The position numbers and the translations under genes were made by a program. Positions 26,611-35,505 of a DNA stretch of 64,000 nt are shown here, one piece after another. A model generated the notes under the pieces. The model saw only the letters and a program-made list of their open reading frames with translations, did no database searches and was not told the origin of the DNA. Source of the stretch: Actinomadura macra NBRC 14102 (lineage in GTDB: Bacteria > Actinomycetota > Actinomycetes > Streptosporangiales > Streptosporangiaceae); contig NZ_BCQT01000027.1 of NCBI RefSeq assembly GCF_001552215.1, forward strand, positions 62,001-126,000, written 5' to 3'. How positions within the stretch are numbered: position 1 is the first letter of the stretch; the number at the start of each line of letters is the position of its first letter.

Positions 26611-27801
26611 CTAGCGGCCCGGGGCCGGGGCGCGCAGGCGGGCGCGGTCCGGCTTGCCGGAGGCGAGCAGGGGGATCGCCTCGACGAGTTCCAGCTCGTG
26701 GGGGGCGGCGTGGGCGGGCAGGGTCTCGCGCACGAGGGCGCGCAGCTCGGGCAAGGCGGGGACGCCGGACGCGCCGGGGGAGGGGACGACGACGGCGGTG
26801 ACCCGCTCGCCCCATTCGGGGTCGGGTCGTCCGACGACCACGACGTCGCGGACGCCCGGGTGGCGCGACAGGGCGATGGCGACCTCACCGGCGAGGACCT
26901 TCTCGCCACCGGTGTTGATCACATCGTCGACGCGGCCGCGGACGCGCAGGCGCCCGTCCTCGACGGCGCCGAGGTCCTGCGTGACGAACCAGCCGCCGTC
27001 CATGGCCTCGGTGGTCAGGTCGGGCCGCAGCCGGTAGCCGGTGAACAGGGACGGCCCGGCGATGCGGATCCGGCCGCCGTCGCCGAGGGCGAACCGCATC
27101 CCGTCCAGGGGGACGCCGTCGTAGACACATCCGCCGGACGTCTCGCTCATGCCGTAGCTGGGGAAGATCCGCCCGCCTCGGGCGCGGGCCTCGGCGAGCA
27201 GGCCGGGCGCGGCGGCGGCCCCGCCGAGGACGACGGCGCCGAACGCCGTCAGGTCGGCGCCGGCGTCCAGGAGGCGGCGGAGCTGGGTGGGGACCATCGC
27301 GATGTGCACGCCCGGCGCGGCGCCGGAGACGACGGCGGCGGTGTCGAAGCGGGGGAGGATGATCGGTTCGGTGCCGGCGACCAGGGCGCGGACGAGGACC
27401 TGGACGCCCGAGACGTGGCTGGTGGGCACGCAGCACAGCCACCGGTCCCCGGGTGCGGCGCCGATGCGGGCGAGGGTACCGGCGGCGGAGTGCCGGAGCG
27501 CGGCGGCGGTGAGCTCGACGAACTTGGGGGCGCCGGTCGACCCGGAGGTGGCGATCAGGACCGCGGTGCGGTCGGCGACGGGGGTGGAGTCGGTGCCCGC
27601 CTCCGCGCGGTGGCGGGTGACGCCGTCCTCGGTCTCGACCGAGTGGGGGGCCAGGGCGGTGAGCAGGCCGTGCAGCGCGGGCCCGGGCAGGCCGGGCGGC
27701 AGCGGGCACACGGCGGGCCCGGTGCCGTCGAGGGCGGCGGTGAGCACCCGGAGCAGGCGGGGGCCCGGTGGGAGGACGACGGCGTGCAGGCGGCGATCCA
27801 T
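26611..27801 (-). CDS. menE: o-succinylbenzoate--CoA ligase
   Basis: The ATG at 27801 gives 396 residues, the short form usual for actinobacterial MenE. The adenylate-forming motifs are IATSGSTGAPKFVELTAAALRHS, FPSYGMSETSGGCVYDG, GGWFVTQDLGAVEDGRLRVRGRVDDVINTGGEKV and a C-terminal Lys (ASGKPDRARLRAP). It activates o-succinylbenzoate for MenB. There is no SD; TTGAAC and TACGCT boxes end just before the ATG, so the mRNA is nearly leaderless. It is divergent from menBCD. Confidence 0.92.
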   Translation of the reverse strand: MDRRLHAVVLPPGPRLLRVLTAALDGTGPAVCPLPPGLPGPALHGLLTALAPHSVETEDGVTRHRAEAGTDSTPVADRTAVLIATSGSTGAPKFVELTAAALRHSAAGTLARIGAAPGDRWLCCVPTSHVSGVQVLVRALVAGTEPIILPRFDTAAVVSGAAPGVHIAMVPTQLRRLLDAGADLTAFGAVVLGGAAAAPGLLAEARARGGRIFPSYGMSETSGGCVYDGVPLDGMRFALGDGGRIRIAGPSLFTGYRLRPDLTTEAMDGGWFVTQDLGAVEDGRLRVRGRVDDVINTGGEKVLAGEVAIALSRHPGVRDVVVVGRPDPEWGERVTAVVVPSPGASGVPALPELRALVRETLPAHAAPHELELVEAIPLLASGKPDRARLRAPAPGR

Positions 27802-27810
27802 GATCCGGCC

Positions 27811-27840
27811 AGCGTAGACGACTCCGCTGAACGTGTTCAA
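27811..27840 (-). promoter_or_regulatory. menE promoter with TGAAC-N2-GTTCA operator
   Basis: On the minus strand TTGAAC (27840-27835) and TACGCT (27816-27811) are separated by 18 bases, placing the transcript start about three bases before the menE ATG. The -35 box is part of TGAAC-GT-GTTCA (27828-27839), a perfect palindrome that also occurs in front of menF. Confidence 0.6.
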
Positions 27841-27962
27841 ATGGACGTGTGGGATCGCCACGGGACACCGGGGCCGGCAACCGGCCTGTGCCAGGGGCGC
27901 GATTGAATGGGCCGGACCAACGCACGGGCGTGGTGGGGTGGTCCCCGGCAGGAGAGGAAGAC

Positions 27963-28862
27963 ATGGTCTCGGAGCTGTTCGATGCGGACGCGTGGAAAGA
28001 GGTCGAGGGGTTCGGCTTCACCGACATCACCTACCACCGGGCCGTCGACCACGGGACGGTACGGGTGGCCTTCGACCGGCCCGAGGTGCGTAACGCCTTC
28101 CGCCCGCACACGGTGGACGAGCTGTATCGGGCGCTCGACCACGCGCGGATGTCCAGCGACATCGGGTGCGTGCTGCTGACCGGCAACGGTCCGTCGCCGC
28201 GGGACGGGGGCTGGGCGTTCTGCTCGGGCGGCGACCAGCGGATCCGCGGCAGGGACGGCTACAGGTACGCCGAGGGCGAGACGTCCGACACGATCGACCC
28301 GGCCCGGGCGGGGCGGCTGCACATCCTGGAGGTGCAGCGGCTGATCCGCTTCATGGGCAAGGTCGTGATCTGCGTGGTCCCGGGGTGGGCGGCGGGCGGC
28401 GGGCACAGCCTGCACGTGGTGTGCGACCTCACCCTGGCGAGCCGGGAGCACGCCCGGTTCAAGCAGACCGACGCGGACGTGGCGAGCTTCGACGGCGGGT
28501 TCGGGTCGGCGTACCTGGCCCGGCAGGTCGGGCAGAAGTTCGCGCGGGAGATCTTCTTCCTGGGTGAGGCCTACGATGCCGAGGCCGCGCACCGGATGGG
28601 GATGGTGAACGCGGTCGTGCCGCATGCCGAACTGGAGGCGACGGCGCTGGAGTGGGCACGGAAGGTCAACGGCAAGAGCCCGACGGCGCAGCGGATGCTG
28701 AAGTACGCCTTCAACCTCGTCGACGACGGGATGGTGGGTCAGCAGGTGTTCGCCGGGGAGGCGACGCGACTGGCCTACGGCACCGATGAGGCCGCCGAGG
28801 GGCGGGATTCCTTCCTTGAGAAGCGCGACCCCGATTGGTCGCGTTTCCCGTGGTACTACTAA
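27963..28862 (+). CDS. menB: 1,4-dihydroxy-2-naphthoyl-CoA synthase
   Basis: The ATG at 27963 follows GGAGAGGA, giving 299 residues. It is a crotonase-fold enzyme with the MenB hallmarks: FDRPEVRNAFRPHTVDELYRAL, CSGGDQRIRGRDGY, VPGWAAGGGHSLHVVCDLTLASREHARFKQTDADVASFDGGFGSAYLARQVGQKFAREIFFLG, and the C-terminal SFLEKRDPDWSRFPWYY. It closes the second ring of menaquinone from o-succinylbenzoyl-CoA. It heads the menB-menC-menD unit. Confidence 0.97.
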   Translation: MVSELFDADAWKEVEGFGFTDITYHRAVDHGTVRVAFDRPEVRNAFRPHTVDELYRALDHARMSSDIGCVLLTGNGPSPRDGGWAFCSGGDQRIRGRDGYRYAEGETSDTIDPARAGRLHILEVQRLIRFMGKVVICVVPGWAAGGGHSLHVVCDLTLASREHARFKQTDADVASFDGGFGSAYLARQVGQKFAREIFFLGEAYDAEAAHRMGMVNAVVPHAELEATALEWARKVNGKSPTAQRMLKYAFNLVDDGMVGQQVFAGEATRLAYGTDEAAEGRDSFLEKRDPDWSRFPWYY

Positions 28863-28898
28863 TTGTTCGGTTCTAAGGGCGCGGCAGGGGGTCAGCGG

Positions 28899-29852
28899 GT
28901 GCGGGTCTACTCCATCCCGATGCGGACGCGGTTCCGCGCTGTGACGCGGCGGGAGGGCGTTCTGATCCAGGGCCCCGCCGGCTGGGGGGAGTTCTCGCCG
29001 TTCGCCGAGTACGGCCCGGCCGAATGCGCGCGCTGGCTGGCCGCGGCCCGCGAGGCGGCGTGGGAGGGGTTCCCTCCGCCGGTCCGCGCCCACGTCCCGG
29101 TGAACGCGACGATCCCCGCGGTCGGGCCGGAACGGGCCTTCGAGATAGCGAAGGTGTCGGGCTGCGGCACCGCGAAGGTGAAGGTCGCCGAGCCGGGGCA
29201 GTCCGACGCCGACGACATGGCGCGGGTGGAGGCCGTCCGCGACGCGCTGGGCCCTGGCGGTCGGGTCCGCGTGGACGCCAACGGCGGCTGGGACGTCGAG
29301 CACGCCGTCCGGATGATCCGGGCGCTGGACCGGTGGGGGCTGGAGTACGCCGAGCAGCCGTGCGCGACGCTGGAGGAGCTCGGGCTGGTGCGGCGCCGCG
29401 TGGACGTGCCGATCGCGGCGGACGAGTCGATCCGCCGGGCGGAGGATCCGCTGCGGGTGCGGGCGGCCGGCGCGGCGGACGTGGCGGTGCTGAAGGTGCA
29501 GCCGCTCGGCGGGGTGCGGGCGGCGTTGCGGGTCGCCGAGGCGTGCGGGCTGCCGGTGGTGGTGTCGAGCGCGCTGGAGACGTCGGTGGGGCTGGCGGCG
29601 GGGGTCGCGCTGGCGGCGGCACTGCCGGATCTGCGGTACGCGTGCGGGCTGGGGACACTGTCGTTGCTGGAAGGCGACGTGGTGCATGATCCGCTGCGTC
29701 CGGTGGGCGGGGAGATCGTGGTGCGCAGGCCCGTCGTGGACGAGAGGGCGCTGTGCCGGTTCGCGGGCGCCGGGGCCGAGGCGTGGCGGCGCCGCGTGAT
29801 CGCGGCTCAGGGGCACCTGGATGGCCCGCCGGTGATCGAGGTGGCGCCTTGA
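28899..29852 (+). CDS. menC: o-succinylbenzoate synthase
   Basis: The GTG at 28899 has AGGGGG seven bases upstream; the frame is open to a TTG at 28863 but that start has no SD. The 317-residue enolase-superfamily protein has the KVKVAEPGQ lysine pair, VRVDANGGW (first Asp ligand), EYAEQPC (Glu ligand) and PIAADESI (Asp ligand), then AVLKVQPLGG. It dehydrates SHCHC to o-succinylbenzoate. The stop overlaps the menD start (TTGA, 29849-29852). Confidence 0.95.
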   Translation: MRVYSIPMRTRFRAVTRREGVLIQGPAGWGEFSPFAEYGPAECARWLAAAREAAWEGFPPPVRAHVPVNATIPAVGPERAFEIAKVSGCGTAKVKVAEPGQSDADDMARVEAVRDALGPGGRVRVDANGGWDVEHAVRMIRALDRWGLEYAEQPCATLEELGLVRRRVDVPIAADESIRRAEDPLRVRAAGAADVAVLKVQPLGGVRAALRVAEACGLPVVVSSALETSVGLAAGVALAAALPDLRYACGLGTLSLLEGDVVHDPLRPVGGEIVVRRPVVDERALCRFAGAGAEAWRRRVIAAQGHLDGPPVIEVAP

Positions 29853-31519
29853 ACCCGGCGACCGCGCTGTCGGCCGTTCTGGTGGATGAGCTGCTGCGTT
29901 GCGGGATGACCGATGCGGTGCTGGCACCGGGATCGCGTTCGGCGCCGCTGGCGCTGGCGCTGCATGCCGCCGAGGAGGCGGGGCGGGTCCGGCTGCACGT
30001 GCGGATCGACGAGCGGTCGGCGTCGTTCCTGGGGCTCGGGATGGCCAAGCGGGCGGGGCGCCCGGTGGTGTTGATCTGCACGTCGGGGACGGCGGCGGCG
30101 AACTTCCATCCGGCGGTGATCGAGGCGCACGAGTCGGGCGTCCCGCTCATCGTGATCACCGCGGATCGTCCGCCGGAGCTGCGCGACACCGGCGCGAACC
30201 AGACGATCGACCAGGTCAAGCTGTACGGGACGGCGGCGCGGTGGAGCACCGAGATCGGCGTGCCGGAGAACCGTCCGGGGATGGTGGCGTACTGGCGGTC
30301 GCTGGTGAGCCGAGCGTGGGGGTTGGCGCAGGGCCCCGTCCCAGGGCCGGTGCACCTGAACGCGGCGTTCCGGGAGCCGCTGATCCCGGACGGGGACGAG
30401 ACGTGGTGCGAGCCCCTCGACGGTGACGTCACGGGCGCGTGGACGAAGGTGCGGGCCGCGACGCCCGGCTCGGTCCTGCACGTCCCGCCGACGCGCCGCG
30501 GGGTGCTGGTGGTGGGGGACGGCGCGGTCAACGTCAAGCGGTACGTGGCGGCGGCGTCGATGGCGGGTTGGCCCGTGTTGGCCGAGCCGAACGGCAACGC
30601 CCGCTATGGGGACCACGCGCTGTCGTCGCACCATTTCCTGCTGGGGGTGCCGGAGTTCGTGGAGCGGCACCGCCCGGAGGTGGTGGTGACGCTCGGCAAG
30701 CCCGGGTTGTCGCGTCCGCTGCTGTCCCTGCTGCGCCGGGCCGAGGAGCATATCGTGCTGGCGCCGGACCTGGCGCACTGGCCCGATCCCGTCCGGTCGG
30801 CGACGCAGGTCGCGCCGGAGGTGGAGATCCCGGTGGTGTCGGGCGACGACGCGTGGCTGAAGTCGTGGCGGGCGGCCGACCACGCCGCCGCGGCGGCGGT
30901 CGACGCGGTGCTGGACGCGGTTCCGGAGGTCAGCGAGCCGAGGTTGGCGCGGGACCTGGTGGCGGCGCTGCCGGGTGGGTCGCTGCTGTTCACGGCGGCG
31001 AGCATGCCGATCCGCGATCTGGACCAGGTGATGCGGCCGCGCCGCGGCATCCGGATCATGGCGAACCGGGGGGCGAGCGGCATCGACGGCCTGGTGTCGT
31101 CGGCGATCGGAGCGGCGCTGGCGCACAGCGGCCGCTCGTACGCACTGCTCGGCGACCTGGCGTTCCTGCACGATCAGAACGGGCTGATCATGGGCCCGCA
31201 CGACCGCCGGCCGGACCTGGCGATCGTCGTCGTCAACAACCGGGGCGGCGGGATCTTCTCGCTGTTGCCGCAGGCGGCGCTGCATGGTCCGTTCGAGCGG
31301 GTCTTCGGCACTCCGCACCGGGTGGACCTGGAGTCGATCGCGGGCGCGCACGGCGTCCCGTACCGGCAGGTGGAGGCGGCGGCGGACCTGCCCAAGGCCA
31401 TCACGGGGGAGGGGCTGCGGATCGTGGAGGCCCGGACTGACCGGGAGTCGAACGCGGTCCTGCACGCCGAGATGCGCAAGGCGGCTCACGCTGCCGTTCG
31501 CGCCGTCCTGCCGCGCTGA
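29849..31519 (+). CDS. menD: SEPHCHC synthase (2-oxoglutarate decarboxylase/isochorismate ligase)
   Basis: The TTG start overlaps the menC stop and is preceded by GAGGTGG; the protein has 556 residues. Thiamine-diphosphate enzyme motifs are present: LVDELLRCGMTDAVLAPGSRSAPLALAL, RIDERSASFLGLGMAKRAGRPVVLICTSGTAAANFHPAV, and the cofactor loop YALLGDLAFLHDQNGL with VVVNNRGGGIFSLLPQ. It joins isochorismate, made by MenF, to 2-oxoglutarate. With menB and menC it forms a translationally coupled set. Confidence 0.96.
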   Translation: MNPATALSAVLVDELLRCGMTDAVLAPGSRSAPLALALHAAEEAGRVRLHVRIDERSASFLGLGMAKRAGRPVVLICTSGTAAANFHPAVIEAHESGVPLIVITADRPPELRDTGANQTIDQVKLYGTAARWSTEIGVPENRPGMVAYWRSLVSRAWGLAQGPVPGPVHLNAAFREPLIPDGDETWCEPLDGDVTGAWTKVRAATPGSVLHVPPTRRGVLVVGDGAVNVKRYVAAASMAGWPVLAEPNGNARYGDHALSSHHFLLGVPEFVERHRPEVVVTLGKPGLSRPLLSLLRRAEEHIVLAPDLAHWPDPVRSATQVAPEVEIPVVSGDDAWLKSWRAADHAAAAAVDAVLDAVPEVSEPRLARDLVAALPGGSLLFTAASMPIRDLDQVMRPRRGIRIMANRGASGIDGLVSSAIGAALAHSGRSYALLGDLAFLHDQNGLIMGPHDRRPDLAIVVVNNRGGGIFSLLPQAALHGPFERVFGTPHRVDLESIAGAHGVPYRQVEAAADLPKAITGEGLRIVEARTDRESNAVLHAEMRKAAHAAVRAVLPR

Positions 31520-31558
31520 ATTCGTCCTCTGACGACAGCCGCCAAACACGTGCTTCAA

Positions 31559-31580
31559 CCTTTAACTTACAATGTAAAGG
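31559..31580. promoter_or_regulatory. AT-rich inverted repeat, third TTAC-N3-GTAA site
   Basis: CCTTTA...TAAAGG (31559-31564/31575-31580) encloses TTAC-AAT-GTAA (31567-31577), which matches the sites at 17357 and 25487 in its core and the following AAAG. TACAAT (31568-31573) is also a good -10 box on the plus strand. Downstream, AAGGA precedes ATGGCGAAG (31665), a frame of only ten codons. The gap 31520-31721 holds nothing else I recognise. Confidence 0.4.
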
Positions 31581-31721
31581 CGTGGGGCGGAGTGCACCTA
31601 AACACCCGCAAAGATCAACAACAGCTCGGTAAGTCCAAGACCAGAACGCCTTACAAGGACTGACATGGCGAAGCCGGTGCCGAGCCACCGGGGATGAGGG
31701 AGCTGAGAAGCGGGCGGTGTG

Positions 31722-32561
31722 TCAGCCGAGGAGGCGGGTGCGGAGGGCGTCGGTGTCCTCGTCGGTCCAGCCGTGGGAGGCCAGCCAGCCGAGCGGGCCG
31801 CCGGACCGCTCGTCCACGCGGGTCAGGAATTCTTCCATGGTCGCTGCGCGGGGGCGGTGGTAGTCGGCGGGACGGGAGTCGAGGTCGGCGGCGTAGGTGT
31901 CGCTGGCGCGCAGTCTGCGCAGGATCCGATCCATGCGCTCGCCGCTGAGGGTGTAGTCGGAGACGATGGCGTCCCGGGTGACGCCTGCGACCTCCAGCGC
32001 CAGCGCGCAGACGACGCCGGTGCGGTCCTTGCCCGCGGCGCAGTGGACCAGTGCCGATCCGTCGGTGCGGCTCATCACCCTCAGCGCGGCGACGATGGAG
32101 TCGGCGCGGTCGGCGAGGTAGCCGCGGTAGTAGCCGAGGGAGCGGTCCTGTGCGGAGCCGTCCTGGTTCGGGGCTCGCCAGGGGAGCAGTTTGCCGGTGT
32201 CGATCTCGGTGTCCGGTGTGGCTGATCCGCTGTTGGGGGTGGCGGGGAGATCGGCCGCGGCGTCGGTGTGGCGGCCGCCCTCGGTGAACAGTGACAGTTG
32301 GTGGATGGTTACCGAGGGGACCCGGGTCAGGGGGCCGGGTCCTTCCAGGTGCACTTCGGCGTCGGTGCGCAGGTCGATGATGTTCTTCAGCGCGTAGTCG
32401 TCGAGGAGGACGCGGAGGTCGGAGACCGAGAGGTCCTGGAGGTTGTCCGAGCGCAGCACCCGCCCCCAGCGTGTGGCTCCGCCGTCGGAGGTGGGGAGCC
32501 CGCCGAGGTCGCGGGCGTTGGCGGCACCGTCCAGTTCGATCCACCGAGTGCGTTCGCTCAT
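31722..32561 (-). CDS. tyrosine-protein phosphatase (PtpB/lipid phosphatase type)
   Basis: This 279-residue protein has the active-site P-loop HCAAGKDRTGVV near residue 172. The N-terminal NARDLGGLPTSDGGATRWGRVLRSDNLQDLSVSDLRVLLDDYALKNIIDLRTDAE is typical of the MptpB-like family that acts on phosphotyrosine and phosphoinositides. There is no signal peptide. The upstream TATAGG and absence of an SD suggest a short or missing leader. Physiological substrate unknown. Confidence 0.9.
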   Translation of the reverse strand: MSERTRWIELDGAANARDLGGLPTSDGGATRWGRVLRSDNLQDLSVSDLRVLLDDYALKNIIDLRTDAEVHLEGPGPLTRVPSVTIHQLSLFTEGGRHTDAAADLPATPNSGSATPDTEIDTGKLLPWRAPNQDGSAQDRSLGYYRGYLADRADSIVAALRVMSRTDGSALVHCAAGKDRTGVVCALALEVAGVTRDAIVSDYTLSGERMDRILRRLRASDTYAADLDSRPADYHRPRAATMEEFLTRVDERSGGPLGWLASHGWTDEDTDALRTRLLG

Positions 32562-32680
32562 GGCTTATGACCCTATAGGTCTGTCCTGACTCTTCCTTGA
32601 CTCAGGGTGCCCCATTGTCTGGTAGCTCCCGATGTGAGTGATATCTCCCTCTGAGGTAAGGGGTCGCGCGCCCTGGTTCG

Positions 32681-32718
32681 CGCTGGCACGGCCGCCCGAT
32701 CGGGCGGCCGTGCCAGCG
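32681..32718. repeat. perfect 18+18 inverted repeat in a divergent intergenic region
   Basis: CGCTGGCACGGCCGCCCG (32681-32698), the bases AT, and the exact complement (32701-32718). It lies upstream of both flanking genes, not downstream, so a simple terminator role is unexpected. The rest of 32562-32909 shows no gene. Confidence 0.6.
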
Positions 32719-32909
32719 CGGCGGCGTCCCGGCATCGCTTCGCGGACGGCGTCGTGTCGGCCGCCGGGGCGACCCGTCCTGGGCCCGACCGGGACCTGCG
32801 AGTGAGAACGCGGATGGCTCCGCAGCGTGGCGACCAACCGGACCTACGCTCCGTAACTTTGCGAACCGGCTGTCCGGACGGGCCGCCGCGTCACGCGAAT
32901 GGAGACTTC

Positions 32910-33953
32910 ATGCCCGCGACCCTCGATGCCCCTCCCGCTCCGCCCGGAAGGGCAGGGGCCGGCAGCGACTTCGCGCCGCTGGCGCGGGAGGTCCGCGCCA
33001 GCGGGCTGCTGGACCGTCGCCCCGGCTATTACGCGCGGGCCATCGGGCTGAACCTGGCCGCCACGGCGGCGGCCTGGGTCGCGGTCGCCTGGGCGGGGGG
33101 CTCCTGGTGGGTGGTGCTCCTCGCGGTTCCGCTGGCGGTGTTGTCGGCCCGCACCGGCTTTCTCGGTCATGACGCCGGTCACCGGCAGATCGCGGGGAGC
33201 GCCCGTGTGAACCGGCTGCTGGGGCTGGTGCTGGGCAATCTGATGCTCGGCATGGGGCATGGCTGGTGGACCGACAAGCACAACCGTCACCACGCCAACC
33301 CCAACCACGTGGGCAAGGACCCCGACGTCGGCGAGGGCGTCCTGGCCTGGACGCGTGAGCAGGCGGCGCATCGGCGCGGTCCGTTGCGGTGGGTGGCCCG
33401 TCACCAGGCGCTGCTGTTCTTCCCGCTGCTCACGCTCGAAGGGCTCAATCTCAAGATCGGCAGTGCGTTGTTCCTGCGGGGGCGGTCGCGGCGGGATCGT
33501 CTGGTGGAGGGCGGGCTGCTCGCCCTGCACACCGTGGGCTATCTCAGCCTGGCGTTCACGTTGCTGTCGCCCGGGAAGGCGGTCGCCCTGATCGTGGTGC
33601 ATCAGGCACTGTTCGGTGTGCACCTCGGCAGCGTGTTCGCGCCCAATCACAAGGGCATGGCCATGCCCGGGCCGGGGGAGCGGTGGGGGCATCTGCGCCG
33701 TCAGGTTCTCACCTCCCGGAACGTGCGCGGTGGTCGCGTCACCGACTGGTTCATGGGCGGGTTGAACTACCAGATTGAGCATCACCTGTTCCCCAGCATC
33801 CCGCGCTGCAATCTGCGTCGGGTCCAGCCGCTGGTGCGGGAGCACTGCGTGCGTGTGGGGTTGCCGTTCACGGAGACCGGTTTGGTGGATTCCTATCGGC
33901 AGGCGCTCGGGTACATGCATGACGCGGGGGAGCCGTTGCGGGATCGTCCCTGA
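32910..33953 (+). CDS. membrane fatty acid desaturase
   Basis: This 347-residue protein has the three histidine boxes of membrane di-iron desaturases: HDAGH near residue 87, HNRHH near 124 and QIEHH near 288. The glutamine in the third box is typical of front-end-type acyl-lipid or acyl-CoA desaturases. Hydrophobic segments lie around residues 45-80, 95-110 and 205-240. A GGAG precedes the ATG. There is no cytochrome b5 domain. The position of the double bond cannot be told. Confidence 0.9.
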   Translation: MPATLDAPPAPPGRAGAGSDFAPLAREVRASGLLDRRPGYYARAIGLNLAATAAAWVAVAWAGGSWWVVLLAVPLAVLSARTGFLGHDAGHRQIAGSARVNRLLGLVLGNLMLGMGHGWWTDKHNRHHANPNHVGKDPDVGEGVLAWTREQAAHRRGPLRWVARHQALLFFPLLTLEGLNLKIGSALFLRGRSRRDRLVEGGLLALHTVGYLSLAFTLLSPGKAVALIVVHQALFGVHLGSVFAPNHKGMAMPGPGERWGHLRRQVLTSRNVRGGRVTDWFMGGLNYQIEHHLFPSIPRCNLRRVQPLVREHCVRVGLPFTETGLVDSYRQALGYMHDAGEPLRDRP

Positions 33954-34049
33954 GCCGGCGCTGTCCGGGGTGGCCCGATCCAGTCCGGGTCGGGGGGATT
34001 TCGGGCCGATCGGGGCTGCTGCTGGTGCCTGGCCGCCTATGCTTGCCGG

Positions 34050-34862
34050 GTGCCTGAGGGACACACCATTCATCGCTTGGCCGCCGAGCATCAGCAGATG
34101 TTCGGCGGTCGCGCTGTGCACGCCGACAGCCCGCAGGGGCGTTTCGCCGATGGCGCGGCGGCCGTTGACGGGCAGGTGCTCGTGCGGGCCGACGCGCATG
34201 GCAAGCATCTGCTGTTGCAGTGGGCTGATGAGCGGACGTTACATGTCCATTTGGGGATCTACGGGACTTACACGTTCGGTTCGTTGCCTGCTCCTGCGCC
34301 GACCGGTGCGGTCCGGCTCCGTCTTGTCGGTGCGGCCCATCATGCGGATTTGCGGGGGCCGAGCAGGTGCGAGTTGCTGGAGCCCGGGGGAGTGAAGGTC
34401 CTGCGGGATCGTCTTGGGCCCGACCCGCTGCGTCTGGACGCCGATCCTGACATGGCGTGGCGTCGGATCACCCGGACTCGTACGCCGATCGCCGTGCTGT
34501 TGATGGATCAGTCCGTGGTGGCTGGGCCGGGCAACATCTACCGTGCGGAGGTTCTTTACCGTCAGGGCATCGATCCCCGGTTGCCGGGACGGCGCCTCTC
34601 CCGGGGGCAGTGGACCGCGATCTGGGATGATCTGGTGCTTCTGATGGCCGAGGGTGTTCGTACGGGGCGGATCGACACCGTGCGTCCGGAGCATACGCCG
34701 GAGGCGATGGGCCGTGCGCCCCGGGTGGATGACCATGGTGGTGAGGTGTACGTCTACCGTCGTGCCGGGCAGCCTTGCCTGGTGTGTGGGACGCCTGTCC
34801 GGGGTGCCGAGCTCGCTGCGCGGAATCTGTTCTGGTGTTCGACCTGTCAGCCCGCTACGTGA
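34050..34862 (+). CDS. nei: Fpg/Nei family DNA glycosylase/AP lyase (Nei1-like)
   Basis: The GTG start follows TATGCT by six bases with no SD, so it is probably leaderless. The 270-residue protein begins PEGHTIHRLA with the catalytic Pro and Glu, has GRFADGA, GKHLLLQW, HVHLGIYGTYTFG, LLMDQSVVAGPGNIYRAEVLYRQGIDP and a C-terminal zinc finger CLVC...CSTC. It matches mycobacterial Nei1 (Rv2464c) closely. It removes oxidised pyrimidines and cleaves abasic sites. Its 3' end overlaps the convergent antiporter remnant. Confidence 0.94.
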   Translation: MPEGHTIHRLAAEHQQMFGGRAVHADSPQGRFADGAAAVDGQVLVRADAHGKHLLLQWADERTLHVHLGIYGTYTFGSLPAPAPTGAVRLRLVGAAHHADLRGPSRCELLEPGGVKVLRDRLGPDPLRLDADPDMAWRRITRTRTPIAVLLMDQSVVAGPGNIYRAEVLYRQGIDPRLPGRRLSRGQWTAIWDDLVLLMAEGVRTGRIDTVRPEHTPEAMGRAPRVDDHGGEVYVYRRAGQPCLVCGTPVRGAELAARNLFWCSTCQPAT

Positions 34863-35455
34863 TCGTTGTTGGTTCTTCGGCCGGCCGGGTCGGTGATGGG
34901 GGTGTTCGGTGGTCGTGTTCGTGCGGTGGGCTGCGGGACGTTCTCGTCGGTTTGGGGTGTGGGGGGCGTGCGTTCGGTTCGTCGTGCGCGCAGGGTTCGC
35001 GCTGCCGGTTCGGCGCCGCGTGCCAGGACGGGGCCCAGGATGGCGAGGATGAGGACGTAGGCTGCCGCGAGTGGTCCCAGGCGCGGGTTGGTGCCCGCGC
35101 TGACCGCGAGGCCGACGATGACGATGTTGAATTCTCCGCGTGGGACGAGTGCGGTGCCGGCGCCGAGTGTTCCGGACAGCGCGATTCCGACCAGGAACGC
35201 GCCGACGGCCGCGGAGACCTGGAGTCGTTGGGCGATGCCGGCGACGAGCAGAGTCAGTCCCAGGACTTTGAGGAGGAGGACTTCCTCGCTCGGGCTGGCG
35301 ACCAGCCGCTCAACCAGGGCGCCGTGGCGTAGCGCCACGAGCAGGAGTGTTCGTCCGCCCGACCAGGCGGTTTCGTCCATGACCGTACCCGGTCGCCGCC
35401 GGGTGGGCCCCACCTGCCCGGCGGTCTGAGCCGGGGGTGGGGCGTGTGTCGTCAT
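34847..35455 (-). pseudogene. remnant of KefB-type cation:proton antiporter
   Basis: The frame encodes RTLLLVALRHGALVERL, then LLLKVLGLTLLVAGIAQRLQVSAAVGAFLVGIALSG, directly followed by TLGAGTALVPRGEFNIVIVGLAVSAGTNPRLGPLAAAYVLILAILGPVLARG. In full CPA2 antiporters about 80 residues, including a pore-lining segment, lie between ALSG and the ALVPRGEF motif, and about 240 residues precede the first part. Both are missing here, so at least two in-frame deletions have occurred. The C-terminal tail is Arg/Pro/Thr-rich. ATG codons at 35455 and 35380 could still start translation. Confidence 0.75.
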
Positions 35456-35505
35456 GGACCTGTCCACGGCGTGAGGTGTGGCAGGTTCAGGATGGGTGAT
35501 CCGGG

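Noticed and set aside
27837..29927. A 696-codon minus-strand frame opposite menB and menC
   Set aside because: Antisense shadow; MenB and MenC are full length and recognisable on the plus strand.
31665..31697. Ten-codon frame with AAGGA upstream as a gene
   Set aside because: Too short to support without expression data; kept only as part of the intergenic observation.
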